The position numbers and the translations under genes are program-made. Positions 26,976-36,827 of a stretch of DNA of 64,000 nucleotides are shown in pieces (position 1 is the stretch's first letter; the number at the start of each line of letters is the position of its first letter). The notes beneath the pieces were generated by a model, which saw only the letters and a program-made list of their open reading frames with translations, did no database searches and was not told the origin of the DNA. Source of the DNA: Stutzerimonas stutzeri (GTDB taxonomy: Bacteria > Pseudomonadota > Gammaproteobacteria > Pseudomonadales > Pseudomonadaceae); NCBI RefSeq assembly GCF_024448895.1, contig NZ_JAMOIC010000008.1:124001-188000 (forward strand), written 5' to 3'.

Positions 26976-28754
26976 ATGACATCTGTCAAACAACCGCTCG
27001 GCATTACCGATGTGGTGCTGCGTGATGCGCACCAATCCATTCTGGCCACCCGTGTACGCCTGGAAGACATGCTGCCGATTGCCGGCAAGCTGGATCAGGT
27101 TGGCTTCTGGTCCGTCGAATCGTGGGGTGGGGCGACTTTCGATGCCTGTATTCGCTATCTCGGTGAAGACCCTTGGGAGCGCATTCGAGAACTGAAGAAG
27201 GCGATGCCTAACACCCGGCAGCAAATGCTGCTGCGTGGCCAGAACCTGCTGGGCTATCGGCATTACGCCGATGACGTGGTGGAAAAGTTCGTTGAGCGCG
27301 CGGCGATCAACGGCGTTGACGTGTTTCGTGTGTTCGATGCTATGAACGATCCGCGCAACCTGGAGACCGCTCTGCGAGCGGTCAAGCAGCAGGGCAAGCA
27401 CGCCCAGGGCACGATTTCCTACACCACTAGCCCTGTACATACTCTGGAGATTTGGGTCGACCTGGCCAAGCAGATCGAGGAGATGGGCGCCGACTCGGTG
27501 GCGATCAAGGACATGGCCGGCATTCTCACGCCTTACATGGCTTTTGAGCTGGTTTCGCGTTTGAAGGCAAGCCTATCCATTCCGATCCATATGCAGTGTC
27601 ACGCCACGGCGGGCCTGTCCACTGCGGCCATTCTCAAGGCTGTCGAGGCGGGCATCGACAACGTTGATACCGCCATTTCCTCGCTCTCGATGACTTATGG
27701 ACATTCGCCAACCGAGTCGGTGGTGGCTATTTTCCAGGGCACCGAGCGGGACACCGGGCTCGATCTGTTGCTGCTTGAAGAGATCGCTGCGTACTTCCGT
27801 GAAGTGCGCAAGAAATATGCGAAATTCGAAGGCACGCTCAAGGGCGTCGACTCGCGGATCCTCGTGGCACAGGTGCCGGGTGGCATGCTGACCAATATGG
27901 AAGGCCAACTGAAGGAGCAGGGTGCACTCGACAAGTTCGATGAAGTGCTCGCCGAGATTCCTCGCGTGCGTGAAGACCTCGGTTTCATTCCGTTGGTGAC
28001 GCCGACTTCGCAGATCGTCGGAACTCAAGCCGTGATTAACGTGCTTACCGGCGAGCGCTTCAAATCCATCACCAAGGAAACCGCCGGCATCCTCAAAGGC
28101 GAGTACGGCGCCGCGCCTGCTCCCTTCAATGCCGAACTGCAGCAACGCGTGCTCGACGGTGCAGAGGTCATCACCTGCCGCCCTGCTGATCTGCTGCAGC
28201 CAGAAATGGACAAGCTGACGGCCGAGCTAAAAGGGCTGGCGCAAGAAAAAGGCATCAAGCTGGCCGAGGACGAGATCGATGACGTCCTCACGTATGCGCT
28301 GTTTCCTCAGATCGGCCTGAAATTTTTGGAGAACCGCGGTAATGCCGCTGCTTTCGAGCCGGTGCCGACCGGCAAGCAGCAGGCGCCACGCGAAGCGGGC
28401 GCACCCGAGGTCTATACCGTCGAGGTCAACGGCAAGTCGTTCGTCGTACAGGTCAACGACGGCGGCGACATCGAGGGAATCAAGCCTGTTGGCGGCGAAT
28501 CAGGCATAGCACCAGCGGCTGCTGCGCCGGCCGCAGGTACGGGCGAACCTCAGCCGGCGCCGTTAGCCGGCAACATCTTCAAAGTCCTCGTACAGCCCGG
28601 TCAGATGGTTCAGGAAGGAGATCTGGTGATCATCCTCGAAGCCATGAAGATGGAAACTGAAATCCGTGCATTCAAGGCCGGCACCGTCTCAGCTGTGAAC
28701 GTCAAGGTCGGCGACGCGGTGTCGGTGGGCGACAGCCTGCTGATGATCGCTTAA
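26976..28754 (+). CDS. oadA: Oxaloacetate decarboxylase alpha chain
   Basis: A 592-residue biotin enzyme that takes the carboxyl group from oxaloacetate. The carboxyltransferase domain begins with [17 protein letters not shown] and includes AIKDMAG; a proline/alanine linker (about 515-530) leads to the biotinyl domain with Lys558 in EAMKMETEI. The start at 26976 follows AGGGAG. It works with membrane chains OadB and OadG to pump sodium. Pyruvate carboxylase subunit B is a close relative, but the oadG and oadB neighbours settle the call. Confidence 0.92.
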   Translation: MTSVKQPLGITDVVLRDAHQSILATRVRLEDMLPIAGKLDQVGFWSVESWGGATFDACIRYLGEDPWERIRELKKAMPNTRQQMLLRGQNLLGYRHYADDVVEKFVERAAINGVDVFRVFDAMNDPRNLETALRAVKQQGKHAQGTISYTTSPVHTLEIWVDLAKQIEEMGADSVAIKDMAGILTPYMAFELVSRLKASLSIPIHMQCHATAGLSTAAILKAVEAGIDNVDTAISSLSMTYGHSPTESVVAIFQGTERDTGLDLLLLEEIAAYFREVRKKYAKFEGTLKGVDSRILVAQVPGGMLTNMEGQLKEQGALDKFDEVLAEIPRVREDLGFIPLVTPTSQIVGTQAVINVLTGERFKSITKETAGILKGEYGAAPAPFNAELQQRVLDGAEVITCRPADLLQPEMDKLTAELKGLAQEKGIKLAEDEIDDVLTYALFPQIGLKFLENRGNAAAFEPVPTGKQQAPREAGAPEVYTVEVNGKSFVVQVNDGGDIEGIKPVGGESGIAPAAAAPAAGTGEPQPAPLAGNIFKVLVQPGQMVQEGDLVIILEAMKMETEIRAFKAGTVSAVNVKVGDAVSVGDSLLMIA

Positions 28755-28764
28755 GGAGTGCGGC

Positions 28765-29901
28765 ATGGATAAGTTGCTCAAGCTGTGGCACAGCACCGGT
28801 CTCTATCACATAGAGCCTGGTCAGCTGCTGATGATCGTGGTGTGCCTGGCATTGATCTATCTGGCGATTCGCAAGGGGTTTGAGCCCTTGTTGCTGATCC
28901 CGATTGGATTCGGCGGTGTGCTCGCCAATATTCCCGTCGCCAACATGGCCGAGGGTGCTGGCATCCTCCACCTGTTCTATGAAGTCGGTCTACCGACCAG
29001 TGTGTTCCCGCTGTTGATCTTCATGGGCGTCGGTGCCATGACCGACTTCGGGCCAATGCTGGCTAACCCCAAAACATTGTTGCTCGGTGCGGCAGCGCAG
29101 TTCGGTATCTTCGCGACGTTGCTCGGTGCATTGGGGATAGCAGCGATGGGTATTCCAGGCATGGAGTTCACCCTGCGTGAAGCGGCGTCGATTGCGATCA
29201 TTGGCGGTGCGGATGGGCCGACCTCAATCTTCGTTACGGCCAAACTCGCGCCGCATCTGCTGGGGCCGATTGCTGTCGCAGCCTACTCTTACATGGCGCT
29301 GGTTCCGTTGATTCAGCCGCCCATCATGCGCGCCCTGACGACAAAGGAGGAGCGCGCCATTGTCATGACGCAGCTGCGCCATGTCGGTCAGACAGAAAAG
29401 ATCGTCTTTCCGCTCATGCTTGCTCTTCTGGTTGGTTTGCTATTGCCTGATGCCGCGCCGCTTGTGGGCATGTTCGCCTTTGGTAACTTGTTACGCGAAT
29501 GCGGGGTCGTGGATCGTCTGGCCGACACTTCACGAAATGCGCTGATCAACATCGTGACCATCGCGTTGGGGCTAACTGTCGGCTCCAAACTGTCCGCTGA
29601 AGCCTTCCTGCAGATGAAAACGCTTGGGATCTTGCTGCTTGGAATGGTTGCGTTCTGTGGTGGTACCGCGGCGGGCGTGCTGATGGCCAAGGTCATGAAC
29701 ATGTTCAGCACAAACAAGATCAATCCGCTGATTGGGTCGGCCGGTGTATCGGCAGTGCCAATGGCGGCGCGAGTGTCCAATAAATTGGGGCTAGAGGCGA
29801 ACCCGCAGAACTTCTTGCTCATGCATGCCATGGGGCCTAACGTAGCGGGCGTCATTGGCTCGGCGGTCGCCGCGGGCATTTTGCTGAGTTTCGTAGGGTG
29901 A
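28765..29901 (+). CDS. oadB: Sodium-pumping oxaloacetate decarboxylase beta chain
   Basis: A 378-residue membrane protein with about nine to eleven helices. It decarboxylates the carboxybiotin carried by OadA and couples this to sodium export. The conserved [17 protein letters not shown] motif (Asp150) is the key sodium/proton site in this family, and [26 protein letters not shown] near the C-terminus is also typical. It is shorter than the 433 residues of the Klebsiella protein, mainly at the N-terminus, as in many relatives. Starts 10 bp after oadA. Confidence 0.92.
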   Translation: MDKLLKLWHSTGLYHIEPGQLLMIVVCLALIYLAIRKGFEPLLLIPIGFGGVLANIPVANMAEGAGILHLFYEVGLPTSVFPLLIFMGVGAMTDFGPMLANPKTLLLGAAAQFGIFATLLGALGIAAMGIPGMEFTLREAASIAIIGGADGPTSIFVTAKLAPHLLGPIAVAAYSYMALVPLIQPPIMRALTTKEERAIVMTQLRHVGQTEKIVFPLMLALLVGLLLPDAAPLVGMFAFGNLLRECGVVDRLADTSRNALINIVTIALGLTVGSKLSAEAFLQMKTLGILLLGMVAFCGGTAAGVLMAKVMNMFSTNKINPLIGSAGVSAVPMAARVSNKLGLEANPQNFLLMHAMGPNVAGVIGSAVAAGILLSFVG

Positions 29902-29993
29902 CTAACCGCTAGGCTGAGGCAATCACGTGTCGTCAGGAACACAATTACAACTGCCTAGTGGGACGACCAGCAGACAAAGTTTTGAGAGAAAGA

Positions 29994-30614
29994 ATGCGAC
30001 GAACAAAAGAAGACGCTAAAAAAACTCGGACGGCACTTCTCGCATCTGCGGAGCGACTCTTTCTCGCTAACGGAGTGACACGAACGAGTCTCAGCCAGAT
30101 TGCCCATGATGCCGACGTAACGCGTGGCGCAGTTTATTGGCACTTCGAGAACAAATCCGACCTATTAAACCAATTGCTCGACCAGGTTCGGATATCGCCT
30201 GAAAAAATAATGGAAGTAACCAATGATAATTCTTCACAACATCCGTTGCGCTTATTACGGGACTTATGTGTAGAAGGCGTAAATGCTCTGGCGATAGACC
30301 AGCAAAAAGGCCGCGTCATGAAAATTCTTCTGCATCGCTGCGAGTTCACCGACGAGCTTATTGCAGCGGAAGCTCGCCACAATTTCTTGATAATTCAGCT
30401 TATTGATCAATGTGAGCAGATATTTGCCAGCAACATTGAGATACTGCAGCCAGGTGTCACACCTCGAATGGCTGCAATCTCGATCCATGCTCTTATGATT
30501 GGCTTGTTCACTGACTGGACAAGAAACACGCAATTGTTCGACCCAATAGGGGACAGCGGTCCGTTGATCGACCCGCTTTTCCGAGGCCTCGTCAGAAACT
30601 GGGAAAATATCTGA
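29994..30614 (+). CDS. TetR family regulator, AcrR/TtgR-like
   Basis: A 206-residue regulator. The N-terminus MRRTKEDAKKTRTALLASAE and the helix-turn-helix TSLSQIAHDADVTRGAVYWHF strongly resemble AcrR/TtgR repressors of RND multidrug pumps. No efflux operon is adjacent, so it is an orphan here. Its base composition is AT-richer than its neighbours, which hints at a separate origin. ATG at 29994 is chosen over the GTG at 29958 because it matches the family start. Confidence 0.8.
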   Translation: MRRTKEDAKKTRTALLASAERLFLANGVTRTSLSQIAHDADVTRGAVYWHFENKSDLLNQLLDQVRISPEKIMEVTNDNSSQHPLRLLRDLCVEGVNALAIDQQKGRVMKILLHRCEFTDELIAAEARHNFLIIQLIDQCEQIFASNIEILQPGVTPRMAAISIHALMIGLFTDWTRNTQLFDPIGDSGPLIDPLFRGLVRNWENI

Positions 30615-30724
30615 CGACTTAGCAGCCTTGCCCTCCAGATCCTATGTATTTGTGACAACGACGCTGCAACATAGTGACCGAATCGCAGTGTTATGCGCTG
30701 GCAAGTCAGAAAGACTAGCCCTAA

Positions 30725-30752
30725 GAAAAATGCTGTTTTCCGGCAGCATTGT
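30725..30752 (-). terminator. Intrinsic terminator on the minus strand
   Basis: AATGCTG (30731-30737) pairs with CAGCATT (30746-30752) and the plus-strand A-rich tract at 30725-30732 gives TTTTTCTTA on the minus strand. It lies about 20 bp past the stop codon of the minus-strand remnant at 30774, so it probably served that lost gene. Confidence 0.55.
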
Positions 30753-30773
30753 TGAACTTGATCATTTACCTTT

Positions 30774-30960
30774 ACAAAGGCTTTATAGGAGCCATGCCGC
30801 TTGAATAAATCAGGTCGATGGTCGCAACAACCATCAGCAGCTGGCCCACCGACCCATGTAGCTCCATCCATTTAATAGCCTCTCAGGCCAGTTGGGATCA
30901 TCGGCTTCGTGCGCCCATACAACCCCCGCGGTTAAGTAGGTAATGCTGCAAAGCGGTCCA
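30774..30960 (-). pseudogene. Possible remnant of a membrane protein gene
   Basis: One minus-strand frame reads TAGVVWAHEADDPNWPERLL and a second continues with GQLLMVVATIDLIYSSGMAP to a stop at 30774-30776. Together they look like the C-terminal end of a small membrane protein broken by a frameshift and missing its start. I cannot name the family. The intrinsic terminator just after the stop supports a former gene. Confidence 0.3.
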
Positions 30961-31086
30961 ACAGACTGATGAGAGAAACACCGTATCGTTGAAACTTTTT
31001 AAAATCGGCGTACACCGAAGTCTTAGTAACCATGTGCTATGTGCGACCTGCCTACCTCACTTACCCAAGTATTGGTTAAAGGCCTG

Positions 31087-31950
31087 CTACACGCCGATCG
31101 CGTTTCCGCTCGGGGTCGTCAGCCATCGCTCAAAATGCCGGCTTTGCACCTGCCCCTCTTTCGCCGCATAGTAGACAAGCCGCAAGTCCCGGTCGACATC
31201 GATCGTGAGTGAGGTGTGATCGAACACCACCTGGCCGATCCCGTCGATCTGAAAATTCCGGATGCCCTGGCAGGGTCCATGAATATCCTGTTGCCGCCAC
31301 CAGGCCCTGAAATCGGTATCGATCTTCTCCAAATCTTTAACCAATGCTCCAATGTCGGGGTCCTCGGCTGCCCTGACGAAATCACGGCGAAAACTCGACA
31401 GGATTTGCAAGGCCTGATCCTTCCATGGGTCGAGCAATGCGCGCATCGAAGATGCGGTGAACAACAGCCAAAGGAAGTTGCGCCGCTCTGTCGGAACACT
31501 TGAGAAAGCGAAGACCTTATCTGCAGCCGCGTTCCAAGCCAGCACATCCCAGCGAAGATTGAGGACGTACGCCGGACGCATTGGGAGGTCGGCCATCAAC
31601 CGATGAACGAGCGGTGGCACGACACACCAGGTTTTGCCCGGCTCTGGCGGAAGCCTCTGATGCGCCAGCAGAAAAAGATGCCGTCTTTCGGTGGCGTCCA
31701 GCTTCAACGTGCGCGACAGATTTTCGAGGAAAGTTGCAGATACGCTGATCTCTCGCCCCTGCTCCAGCCAGGTGTACCAGGACAGTCCTACCCCGGCGAG
31801 GGCTGCGACTTCCTCCCGTCGAAGCCCCGGAGTCCGCCGTCTTGCACCAGTAGGCAAGCCCACGTCCTGTGGAGAAATACGTTCACGGCGGCTTCGCAGA
31901 AAGTTGGCCAGCTCCGCCCGGTTTCGCTCAAGGCTGCGAGGCGCGCTCAT
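31087..31950 (-). CDS. XRE/MmyB-type helix-turn-helix regulator
   Basis: A 287-residue protein with an N-terminal helix-turn-helix (RRTPGLRREEVAALAGVGLSWYTWLEQGR, about residues 37-65) and a C-terminal MmyB-like ligand-binding domain, a layout common in regulators next to oxidoreductase or biosynthetic genes. It is divergent from the aminolevulinate synthase cluster with 140 bp between the start codons, so it may control that cluster. Its ligand is unknown; related MmyB domains bind fatty-acid-like molecules. Confidence 0.82.
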   Translation of the reverse strand: MSAPRSLERNRAELANFLRSRRERISPQDVGLPTGARRRTPGLRREEVAALAGVGLSWYTWLEQGREISVSATFLENLSRTLKLDATERRHLFLLAHQRLPPEPGKTWCVVPPLVHRLMADLPMRPAYVLNLRWDVLAWNAAADKVFAFSSVPTERRNFLWLLFTASSMRALLDPWKDQALQILSSFRRDFVRAAEDPDIGALVKDLEKIDTDFRAWWRQQDIHGPCQGIRNFQIDGIGQVVFDHTSLTIDVDRDLRLVYYAAKEGQVQSRHFERWLTTPSGNAIGV

Positions 31951-32090
31951 CCAGTTACTCTCCAGTAATAGTATAAGAGGTCAAATTGTAACCCCATCGA
32001 AGCGGGATTAAGAATAACTCCTCGTCGCCAATGCCCCGTTCCAGACAGCTGGCCGGCATCGAGCGGCTTGATCGTTCAGGAGATATTCGG

Positions 32091-33323
32091 ATGTACCAAT
32101 CATTGCTTCGTGAGCAACTGGAGTTACTGAAGTCCTCCAACCAGTACCGCACCTTCACCACTCTCAGTCGCATCTGCGGCCAGTATCCGTTCGCCAAGCT
32201 GAACGGCGAGCAGCCGGATCCGGTCGTTGTATGGTGCAGCAACGACTACCTAGGAATGTCGCAGCACCCGACCGTACGCGAGCAGATGCACCTGGCATTG
32301 GAAACGTACGGCGCTGGCTCAGGCGGTTCGCGCAACATCGGTGGCTCCTACGAGCTTTATGAGCGACTCGAGGCGAGCCTTGCCGACTGGCACGATAAAG
32401 AAGCGGCACTGGTTTTCCCGACCGGCTTTGGCTCGAACGACGCCACCCTCCAATGCCTGCTGAGGCAAATCCCCGATTGTGTCGTGATCAGCGATGCGCT
32501 GAATCACGCATCGATCGTCAACGGCATCCGAGCAACACCGAATGAACGGCAGGTGTTTCGCCATAATGACGTGGAACACCTGGCCCAGATACTGTCCCGC
32601 TATCCAATTGGTCAACCGAAGCTGGTTGTGTTCGAGTCGATCTACTCGATGGACGGCGACATCGCACCGATTGCCGACATCGTGGAAGTTGCCAAGCGCT
32701 TCAACGCGCTGACCTATCTCGACGAAGTTCATGCGGTCGGCATGTACGGCGCTCGAGGGGCTGGCATCGCTGCCGAGCTCGACCTGGTCGACAAGATCGA
32801 CGTCATCCAAGGCACCATGGCCAAGGCCATCGGCGTGATCGGTGGTTACATCGCCTCGACCCGTGTCATCGTGGACGCAGTACGTTCCTTTGCGACAGGC
32901 TTCATCTTTACCACGTCCCTTCCTCCTGCCGTCACGGCTGGCTGCCTGGCAAGCGTCGAGCATCTCAAGTCCAGCGATGACGAGCGCCAGAAGCTACAGA
33001 TCAACACCGCTTTATTGCGCGAGCGTTTGAAACAACACGACATCCCCGTCATGCCCTGCTCGCAGACGCACGTATTGCCGGTATTGGTCGGTGACGCCGA
33101 GCGCTGCAAAGTTGCCGCCCTGCGGCTTCTACATACACACGGGGTCTATCTCCAACCAATTAACTACCCATCTGTGCCGGTCGGTACGGAGCGCTTTCGG
33201 GTTAACGCAACGCCCAACCACAGCCAAGCCCAGATCGAGAATCTAGCCGTTTCCCTGCGCGAAACCTTCGACCATTTTGCGATCCCTTGGGCATCCAAAA
33301 CCTTCACTTCGGAGGTGGCCTGA
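32091..33323 (+). CDS. 5-aminolevulinate synthase
   Basis: A 410-residue PLP-dependent alpha-oxoamine synthase that condenses glycine with succinyl-CoA to give 5-aminolevulinate. The PLP lysine is Lys245 in [13 protein letters not shown], Asp211/His214 lie in [15 protein letters not shown], and Arg20 in QYRTFTTL matches the succinyl-binding arginine region. [15 protein letters not shown] and [14 protein letters not shown] are hallmark ALAS sequences. ATG at 32091 follows CAGGAG. Gammaproteobacteria normally make aminolevulinate from glutamate, so this copy is probably for secondary metabolism. It is the first gene of a six-gene cluster. Confidence 0.88.
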   Translation: MYQSLLREQLELLKSSNQYRTFTTLSRICGQYPFAKLNGEQPDPVVVWCSNDYLGMSQHPTVREQMHLALETYGAGSGGSRNIGGSYELYERLEASLADWHDKEAALVFPTGFGSNDATLQCLLRQIPDCVVISDALNHASIVNGIRATPNERQVFRHNDVEHLAQILSRYPIGQPKLVVFESIYSMDGDIAPIADIVEVAKRFNALTYLDEVHAVGMYGARGAGIAAELDLVDKIDVIQGTMAKAIGVIGGYIASTRVIVDAVRSFATGFIFTTSLPPAVTAGCLASVEHLKSSDDERQKLQINTALLRERLKQHDIPVMPCSQTHVLPVLVGDAERCKVAALRLLHTHGVYLQPINYPSVPVGTERFRVNATPNHSQAQIENLAVSLRETFDHFAIPWASKTFTSEVA

Positions 33324-33826
33324 TGAACAACTTATCGTTCACCGTGCGAAACGCGACGCAGGAGGACATCGAGTGGCTGATAGAACTGAGGTCCTTCTTG
33401 CTAGACGGTACGTCGGCCATTTACGCCAGCCGCAGCCAGACGGACTCTGAAAGATGGCGTACGGCGTATAAGCACTGGCTAGCCGCGCACCTAGGGGTAC
33501 ATGACAGTGTGCAGGTGCTCGTAGCTGAACACTGTGAAACTCGGCAAGTCGCCGGCTGTGCTACTGGAATCATCGATCTCAGGGCGCCCACCGCTGCGAA
33601 TGCTAACGGTCTGTCCGGATGGATCCAGTCGGTTGTGGTTGATCCGCAATGGAGGGCGCACGGCATCGCAACTCAGCTCATGAATCATCTGCTTCGCTGG
33701 TTTGGCAACCGGGACGTTGCAACGGTAGCGCTCCAGACTACAGCAGGCGCATCCGGGCTGTACGAACGTCTTGGCTTCTGCCCAACAGGCGAGGGCCTCC
33801 TGCTTCGCCAGGGGGCGTCAGCATGA
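33323..33826 (+). CDS. GNAT family N-acetyltransferase
   Basis: A 167-residue GCN5-type acetyltransferase. The acetyl-CoA loop is PQWRAHGIATQL in motif A (about 113-124), and YERLGFCPTGEG is the usual C-terminal motif. The ATG overlaps the aminolevulinate synthase stop by one base after a GGAGG site. It may acetylate the amino group of a pathway intermediate, or protect the producer by acetylating the product, as acetyltransferases do in the tabtoxin and phosphinothricin clusters. That role is inference. Confidence 0.82.
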   Translation: MNNLSFTVRNATQEDIEWLIELRSFLLDGTSAIYASRSQTDSERWRTAYKHWLAAHLGVHDSVQVLVAEHCETRQVAGCATGIIDLRAPTAANANGLSGWIQSVVVDPQWRAHGIATQLMNHLLRWFGNRDVATVALQTTAGASGLYERLGFCPTGEGLLLRQGASA

Positions 33827-34893
33827 ACGTATTGATTATTGGCCTGGGCTACGCCGGACAGCGATTTCGCCAAGCATTCGAACATGTCACAAACCGAGCC
33901 GGTGTTTCGACCTCTATCGCATATGTCGGACGACGTCAGAAAGCTACGCCACTGCGTTACTTCGCCTGCATTGACAGTGCGCTCCAGCATTTCACACCCG
34001 ATATCGTAGTGGTCAGTGCCAACGATATAAGTCACGCCGATGTATTGCGCCAGCTTGCGGGCTACCAAGGCTTTGTCGTCTGCGAAAAGCCGCTCGCCAC
34101 ACCCACTGACGCGCTGAACGGCGTCCAAGACGCGCTCAGCGGTGTCGGCGGATTCGCGCTGAATCTGATTGAGCGCTATTCGCAGGCGACGCAGATCTTG
34201 CGTGAATGGGTCGCCCGCCATGGGTGGGAATTGGCACGTGCCAGCTTCTATTGGGGCAAGGATCGCATCAATGACTACCGGCCCACTTGCGGAGTTACCA
34301 GTGAAGCGATTCATGCGTTGGATCTGCTGCGCTGGGTATGCCCGACCGCGGGTCCGCTGCGGCTGGATGGCGTTCTGGGTATCCGGTCAGACTTTTCGGT
34401 ATCTGGACTTGCGGTTCTCGACACCGTGCAGCTGACCGCTGTCCTTGGTTCCGCGCCAGTCACCGGCTACAGCAGCTTTGTCAACGTCGTTCGCCAACGC
34501 ACCGTCGACTTCAGCTTTATCGATCGGGAAGACCAGCTTATCCATGCGCGACTGACCTTCGATACGCCGCGCTGGGATCATGACCATCTGCGGATCTGGA
34601 TGCGCGATATCGACGGCACGGAACTCGTGCTGCACGAGCTCCGACTCTCTCCCAGCCAGTCGGGACTCGAGACCCTGCACAAGCTTTCTGAGTTCTGCCA
34701 ACAGGTCCTTGACTGGGTCGTGCGGCGCCAGCCGCCTCCCCTCCCATTCGCCAGCCGGGACGACGCCGTCGAGCTACAGGAATTGCTCAATCAACTGGAG
34801 CATCGCGCGCTCACCCCTGCCGCGGCCCGTTACAACCGTGGCGCTCAGCGCGCCTTGCTCGTCGAGGGCAGCGACCTGGAAGCCCTCGGCTAA
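33823..34893 (+). CDS. Gfo/Idh/MocA family oxidoreductase
   Basis: A 356-residue NAD(P)-dependent oxidoreductase. The N-terminal Rossmann strand reads MNVLIIGLGYAGQRF, and CEKPLATP is the family's conserved EKP motif. The start overlaps the GNAT stop (ATGA). Family members reduce or oxidise sugars, imines and keto groups; in this cluster a ketone or imine of an aminolevulinate-derived intermediate is a reasonable guess. The N-terminal open frame starting at 33649 is a shadow of the GNAT gene. Confidence 0.8.
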   Translation: MNVLIIGLGYAGQRFRQAFEHVTNRAGVSTSIAYVGRRQKATPLRYFACIDSALQHFTPDIVVVSANDISHADVLRQLAGYQGFVVCEKPLATPTDALNGVQDALSGVGGFALNLIERYSQATQILREWVARHGWELARASFYWGKDRINDYRPTCGVTSEAIHALDLLRWVCPTAGPLRLDGVLGIRSDFSVSGLAVLDTVQLTAVLGSAPVTGYSSFVNVVRQRTVDFSFIDREDQLIHARLTFDTPRWDHDHLRIWMRDIDGTELVLHELRLSPSQSGLETLHKLSEFCQQVLDWVVRRQPPPLPFASRDDAVELQELLNQLEHRALTPAAARYNRGAQRALLVEGSDLEALG

Positions 34894-34916
34894 ATGGATA
34901 TCAGCGGGAGAACCAC

Positions 34917-36770
34917 ATGTGTGGAATCGTTGGATGGCTGTCCTACAGCCAGGACATGCAGGCGCAACGCAATACGCTGAAGCGCATGACCGAAACGATG
35001 GCAAATCGGGGGCCCGACGCCGAGGGGATCTGGATAACGGGTCCAATCGGCTTTGGCCATCGAAGGTTGTCAATAATCGACCTGGAAGGTGGTCGGCAGC
35101 CCATGCTGGCTCGACGCGACGACGGGTTAGAAGCGGCGGCGATCACCTACAGCGGTGAGGCCTACAACTTTCGTGAACTGCGCGCCGAGCTGAAAGGACG
35201 CGGCCATCGTTTCGAAAGCCTCAGCGACACTGAAGTGGTCCTGCGCGCCTACCTAGAATGGGGAGAGGGATTCGTCGAGCGGCTCAACGGGATGTATGCC
35301 TTCGCGGTTTGGGACCTCACAACGCAGGAACTACTGCTGGTTCGTGACCGGATGGGCGTGAAGCCGCTTTATTACTACGAGACGGTCGACGGGGTGGTGT
35401 TTGGGTCCGAACCCAAGGCCCTGTTAGCCAACCCGCTCGTGCCCCGTACCGTAAGGGCCGACGGGCTGCGTGAGATCCTGGAGATGGTCAAAACTCCGGG
35501 CCATGCAGTGTATGACGGCATGCGTGAAGTCTTGCCTGGCGAGGTCGTCCGCATCAATCGTCAGGGCCTCACACGACACCGTTATTGGCGACTCGAGGCT
35601 CGTGAGCATGGTCATACGCTTGACCAGACCGTCCGGCATACGCGAGATCTCCTGGAAGATATCGTGCAGCGGCAAGTCGTTTCGGATGTACCCCTGTGCA
35701 GCCTGCTTTCCGGGGGTCTCGATTCGTCGATCATCACCGCCTTGGCGTCCAGAAAACTGCTTGCTGAAGGCAAGGAAAACATTCATTCGTTCTCGGTCGA
35801 TTTTCTCGATCACGGCAGCAGTTTTGCCAGCGATGCAGTAAGGGGCACGCCTGATGCGCCCTACGTTCGCGACTTGGTTGAGTGTATCCATTGCAGTCAT
35901 CACGAGATCGTCCTGGACAGCCGAGAACTGGCCGATCCGGCGCTTCGTCATCGAGTCATCGAGGCGCTCGATCTACCGCCTGCCTTCTGGGGCGACATGT
36001 GGCCATCGCTCTATCGGCTGTTCCAGGAAGTGGGCCAGCACTCCACCGTTGCACTGTCCGGAGAAAGCGCGGACGAGGTCTTTGGGGGCTACCGCTGGTT
36101 CCACGACCCCGCGGCAATCCAGGCCCAGACCTTTCCCTGGCTGGTGTCTGTGACGGGCAAATACTTCGACGGCAAGACCCTCTTCGAGCCGGCGCTGCTA
36201 CATCAGCTAGACCTGCCCGGGTTCGTACAGGACAGCTACAGTCAGGCGCTCAGCGAAGCCCCAGTACTGCCGTCGGAGGAGCAGACGGATCGGCGCATGC
36301 GCCAGATGAGCTACGTCAACCTGACCCGCTTCGTCCAGACATTGCTTGATCGCAAGGACCGGATGAGCATGGCCGTCGGTCTTGAGGTCAGGGTGCCCTT
36401 CTGTGACCACAGGCTTGTCGAGTACACATTCAACATTCCTTGGGAAATGAAGACCTTCGACGGGCGCGAAAAGAGCATTTTGCGTGCGGCGACTCGTGAC
36501 CTGTTACCCAAATCGATCAGCGATCGGGTCAAGAGCCCCTACCCCTCGACGCAGGATCCTGCTTACGAGCAGGCGCTTCGCACCTCACTCACCCAGATCA
36601 TGGCCGACAAGGACGCACCTGTGCGAGCCCTTCTCGATGCATCGCAGGTCAAGCGCACCCTGGAGAGACCCGTTGGCGACACCTCGCCCATGTACGACCG
36701 AATGGGCATGGAGCTGGCGGTTGGCCTGAACACCTGGCTGACCGAACAGGATGTCAGCCTCGATCTTTAA
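34917..36770 (+). CDS. Asparagine synthase (glutamine-hydrolysing)-like amidotransferase
   Basis: A 617-residue AsnB-family enzyme. The N-terminal nucleophile cysteine is present (MCGIVG, Cys2), with Arg50 in GHRRLSIIDL and Asp104 in SDTEVVL, so glutamine hydrolysis is likely. The oxyanion-loop NGE is SGE here (Ser79). The ATP-binding loop is SGGLDSS (265-271), and KSPYPSTQDPAYE is characteristic of a secondary-metabolism-associated AsnB subgroup. It may form an amide on a carboxylate of the pathway product rather than make asparagine. Starts 23 bp after the oxidoreductase. Confidence 0.85.
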   Translation: MCGIVGWLSYSQDMQAQRNTLKRMTETMANRGPDAEGIWITGPIGFGHRRLSIIDLEGGRQPMLARRDDGLEAAAITYSGEAYNFRELRAELKGRGHRFESLSDTEVVLRAYLEWGEGFVERLNGMYAFAVWDLTTQELLLVRDRMGVKPLYYYETVDGVVFGSEPKALLANPLVPRTVRADGLREILEMVKTPGHAVYDGMREVLPGEVVRINRQGLTRHRYWRLEAREHGHTLDQTVRHTRDLLEDIVQRQVVSDVPLCSLLSGGLDSSIITALASRKLLAEGKENIHSFSVDFLDHGSSFASDAVRGTPDAPYVRDLVECIHCSHHEIVLDSRELADPALRHRVIEALDLPPAFWGDMWPSLYRLFQEVGQHSTVALSGESADEVFGGYRWFHDPAAIQAQTFPWLVSVTGKYFDGKTLFEPALLHQLDLPGFVQDSYSQALSEAPVLPSEEQTDRRMRQMSYVNLTRFVQTLLDRKDRMSMAVGLEVRVPFCDHRLVEYTFNIPWEMKTFDGREKSILRAATRDLLPKSISDRVKSPYPSTQDPAYEQALRTSLTQIMADKDAPVRALLDASQVKRTLERPVGDTSPMYDRMGMELAVGLNTWLTEQDVSLDL

Positions 36771-36827
36771 CTCAGCGCGACGCGGTCCAGCGACCGCGTC
36801 CAGCCTCCATCCTGGAGCGGCGATACT

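Larger units (their letters stand above)
30615..31086. other. 472-bp region with gene remnant and minus-strand terminator
   Basis: No intact gene is present. The minus strand shows a possible broken membrane-protein end and a terminator just beyond it, both listed separately. The rest (30961-31086) shows nothing recognisable. Confidence 0.45.

Noticed and set aside
34917-36770. Beta-lactam or carbapenam synthetase
   Set aside because: Those AsnB relatives usually lose the glutaminase cysteine, whereas Cys2 is intact here, and no other beta-lactam pathway gene is present.
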